Assembly (NCBI GenBank): GCA_040954595.2
Contig: CM082596.2
Span: forward strand, 8,680,001 to 8,744,000
Source: Balanoglossus misakiensis
Taxonomy: Eukaryota > Hemichordata
Direction: 5' to 3'
DNA length: 64,000 nucleotides
Shown here: piece by piece, positions 61,791-64,000 of the stretch
How the letters are laid out: each line of letters opens with the position of its first letter
How positions within the stretch are numbered: position 1 is the first letter of the stretch
The notes under the pieces: model-generated
Told to the model about the DNA's origin: nothing
Database searches by the model: none
What the model saw: only the letters and a program-made list of their open reading frames with translations
Translations under genes and position numbers: made by a program

Positions 61791-62517
61791 TAGCTCTGCG
61801 TACAGGTCTGTGTGTTCCCGGCGTTACACGGCCTCCACCACAGCCCTGCAAGGCGCCATAGAAAAAACTGGTGCTTCTGCGGTCCGGATCTGGACCGCAG
61901 CTTTTTCGGCCGAAATTCGATTTTATCGAAGCAAAATCCTTTCCCTGTCTACTTCTGCCTCCTAACCGACTCCAAATATGATGCGACTAACTTGTCCTAA
62001 CGTCCGAACCACTCGCGTTTGATTTATTTTGTGTGTTTACATGTTGAGATCGCCATATTAAATATAAGGCTTACAGCGAGTTTATCTCCATGAGTAAACA
62101 TAAAAGTTTTAGAAAGCGAGCGGTTCGGACGTTAGGACAAGTTAATCGCATCATATTTGGAGTCGGTTAGGAGGCAGAAGTAGACAGGGAAAGGATTTTG
62201 CTTCGATAAAATCGAATTTCGGCCGAAAAAGCTGTAAGCCTTATATTTAATATGGCGATCTCAACATGTAAACACACAAAATAAATCAAACGCGAGTGGT
62301 TCGGACGTTAGGACAAGTTAGTCGCATCATATTTGGAGTCGGTTAGGAGGCAGAAGTAGACAGGGAAAGGATTTTGCTTCGATAAAATCGAATTTCGGCC
62401 GAAAAAGCTGCGGTCCAGATCCGGACCGCAGAAGCACCAGTTTTTTCTATGGCGCCTTGCAGGGCTGTGGTGGAGGCCGTGTAACGCCGGGAACACACAG
62501 ACCTGTACGCAGAGCTA
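61791..62517. mobile_element. 727-bp Mutator-like foldback element
   Basis: Inverted arms of roughly 230 bp starting TAGCTCTGCGTACAGG, flanked by the 9-bp duplication CTCGCCCAC (61782-61790 and 62518-62526). Within it a further mirrored segment creates a second, partial arm copy (about 62116-62231). The 62-codon ORF is read identically from both strands because of the palindrome and is not a gene. The 9-bp duplication suits MULEs. Confidence 0.85.
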
Positions 62518-64000
62518 CTCGCCCACCAGATTATAGCCCTGTTCTTGACGTCACACCGCGCGCGGACAAGAATATACGTCTGAATGTTTGTCAGACTCGA
62601 ATTATCAAACTCAAGAGTAACATATGCAATGATGGACACATACCAGCTCTTGTCAAGTGGTTGCAAATTAGGGATGATCTTGGTGTGGCATCCATTTGGT
62701 TTCCACTTTTCGACAACGCACTCTGGAGTGTGTTGACTTCCTCCATTTTACTCTTGAAATGTTTCGAGTACTGAAGTTAATGTCGGTTTCGGATTCGGAT
62801 TCAGTTTCGGATTCGGGTTCGAGAGACTGAAAGTTTAGCATTTTCGCATTTTCGGGCGACCATCGCGGTTTGGCATCTGCAGTACGAGTATGAAAATAAC
62901 TCTGTAAAAAAATATGGATATATTTGATCAAACTCTCTCGACATGTTATGTATGATAATTTTGGCACCAAAACACTGTTTTTTTCACATCGGAAATTGTT
63001 AAATACATATTTTATCATCGAAAAACATACTTCGATGATAAAAATATAATATTTTGTAATTTTCGGCTTGAATAAATATTGTTTGGGTGAGAAAAATGTC
63101 ATACATAACAAGTATCAGCGGTGGGATTGGGGTCAGGGAACCAGACTAGTATCATTCAACTCGACGATACTGAAATAAGCCTCGGACTCGGTTTCAGTTT
63201 CGGATTCGGAATCGGTTTCGAGAGACTGAAAATTTCGAGGGCATCTGCGTACGAGTATGAAAATTACTTTGCTAAAACACCAATAAATTTGTGTGTGAGT
63301 CTATCTAAAACACACTGGGTATGGTGACCAGGCTACACCTTGGCACATACACCGAGAACAGCCAAGACAGAGAAAAGAACAGCAAAAAGATCACCAAAGC
63401 TAAAAACAGCGCCTAAACTCTATGTCTGATTTTAATCTGATTGCCGTCGACCCTGAGTGAACTCCAGCAGTGCCATGATACGCTGACAATATCATGAATT
63501 CAATCACACATTTTGTTGTACAGTTTTTTTCAGTTAGAGAAGGATGGGTAACATTGTCAATATAATCTTACAGACCATTCCCTTTACCTCTAGTATACCT
63601 AATTATGGAAATCGAGAAAAAAAACTATTCAAATTCCTTAGCACCTTCAAAGTTCCATGAGGCGACTAAAATCGGTCAACTGTTTAGATTTACATAAACA
63701 CTTTATCATTTACATGTTCTGTAATTTGATGTTATATGCTTTGGATTATGAAATTGATATTCAAGAGGAATACTTTGAATCAATGCCAGGGTTTTGGCCA
63801 AGTGGTTGGGTGCCATTTTCCTTGTAGTGTGATTATGTTTAAAGTCCACAGCAATGCAAAAACATAGGGCCAGGGGCTGCAAAGAAATTTAGTCTTCTAC
63901 CGAATAATCTCTACAAGTTTATTTCTATGGCTAAAGACCATCTTCCATGAAATACATGAAGAGAGACCTGAATGGTCGACATTAGCAATCCTGAGGCTGT

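Noticed and set aside
61812-62496. Identical 62-residue ORFs on opposite strands
   Set aside because: They arise from the two arms of the foldback element.

Overview
This is a piece of an animal (metazoan) nuclear genome. It is about 60% A+T, genes have introns, and it carries a tandem C2H2 zinc-finger family, a CR1/Jockey-type LINE and many kinds of DNA transposon. The mix (THAP/YqaJ transposon, Ngaro-type element, RAG1-like transposon) points to a marine invertebrate, such as a lancelet, hemichordate, echinoderm or mollusc. I cannot name the species.

The backbone is a head-to-tail array of one duplicated unit, seen five times with starts near 1, 10653, 23226, 46708 and 55835. The last copy is cut by the window end. 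Each unit carries one minus-strand zinc-finger gene: a conserved 123-bp upstream coding exon, a short intron with a poly-C/CA tract, and a large exon encoding 8 to about 17 C2H2 fingers joined by an unusual SNERPF linker. The rest of each unit is conserved non-coding DNA broken by insertions. Because other units keep the empty site, most insertion ends and target duplications can be read to the base.

The centre (27312-43429) is the main find: a 16.1-kb transposon inserted in the intron of the unit-3 zinc-finger gene. It starts and ends with CACGTCTGTT inverted repeats and is flanked by a 4-bp duplication, CTTC. It encodes on the minus strand an 11-exon gene whose splice phases all join to an open frame of about 1012 codons. 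The protein looks like RAG1 along its length: a CRICG...FCHKC zinc region, RING plus C2H2-like finger, and a core with DDE-type acidic residues and the GDY...CLWC and H-x4-H elements that align with RAG1. No RAG2-like gene is visible.

Inside it the nesting continues. An 8.4-kb ISL2EU-type element (30304-38684) sits two to three bases into a 5' splice site of the RAG1-like gene. It has 481-bp terminal inverted repeats and encodes a SWIM/YqaJ-nuclease protein and a THAP-DDE transposase. A 2.9-kb Ngaro-like element (34474-37374) with A1-B1-A2-B2 split repeats in turn splits the THAP-DDE transposase exon. The result is four levels: host intron, RAG1-like transposon, ISL2EU, Ngaro.

Other accessory items are a LINE with a 95-bp inverted copy of its own target at the 5' junction, a Tc1/mariner-like element carrying a paired-type helix-turn-helix and an unknown ORF, several foldback or MITE elements with 2-, 4-, 7-, 8- and 9-bp duplications, and a micro-inversion shared by units 4 and 5. 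Insertion sharing conflicts between sites, which suggests unequal crossing-over or gene conversion among units.
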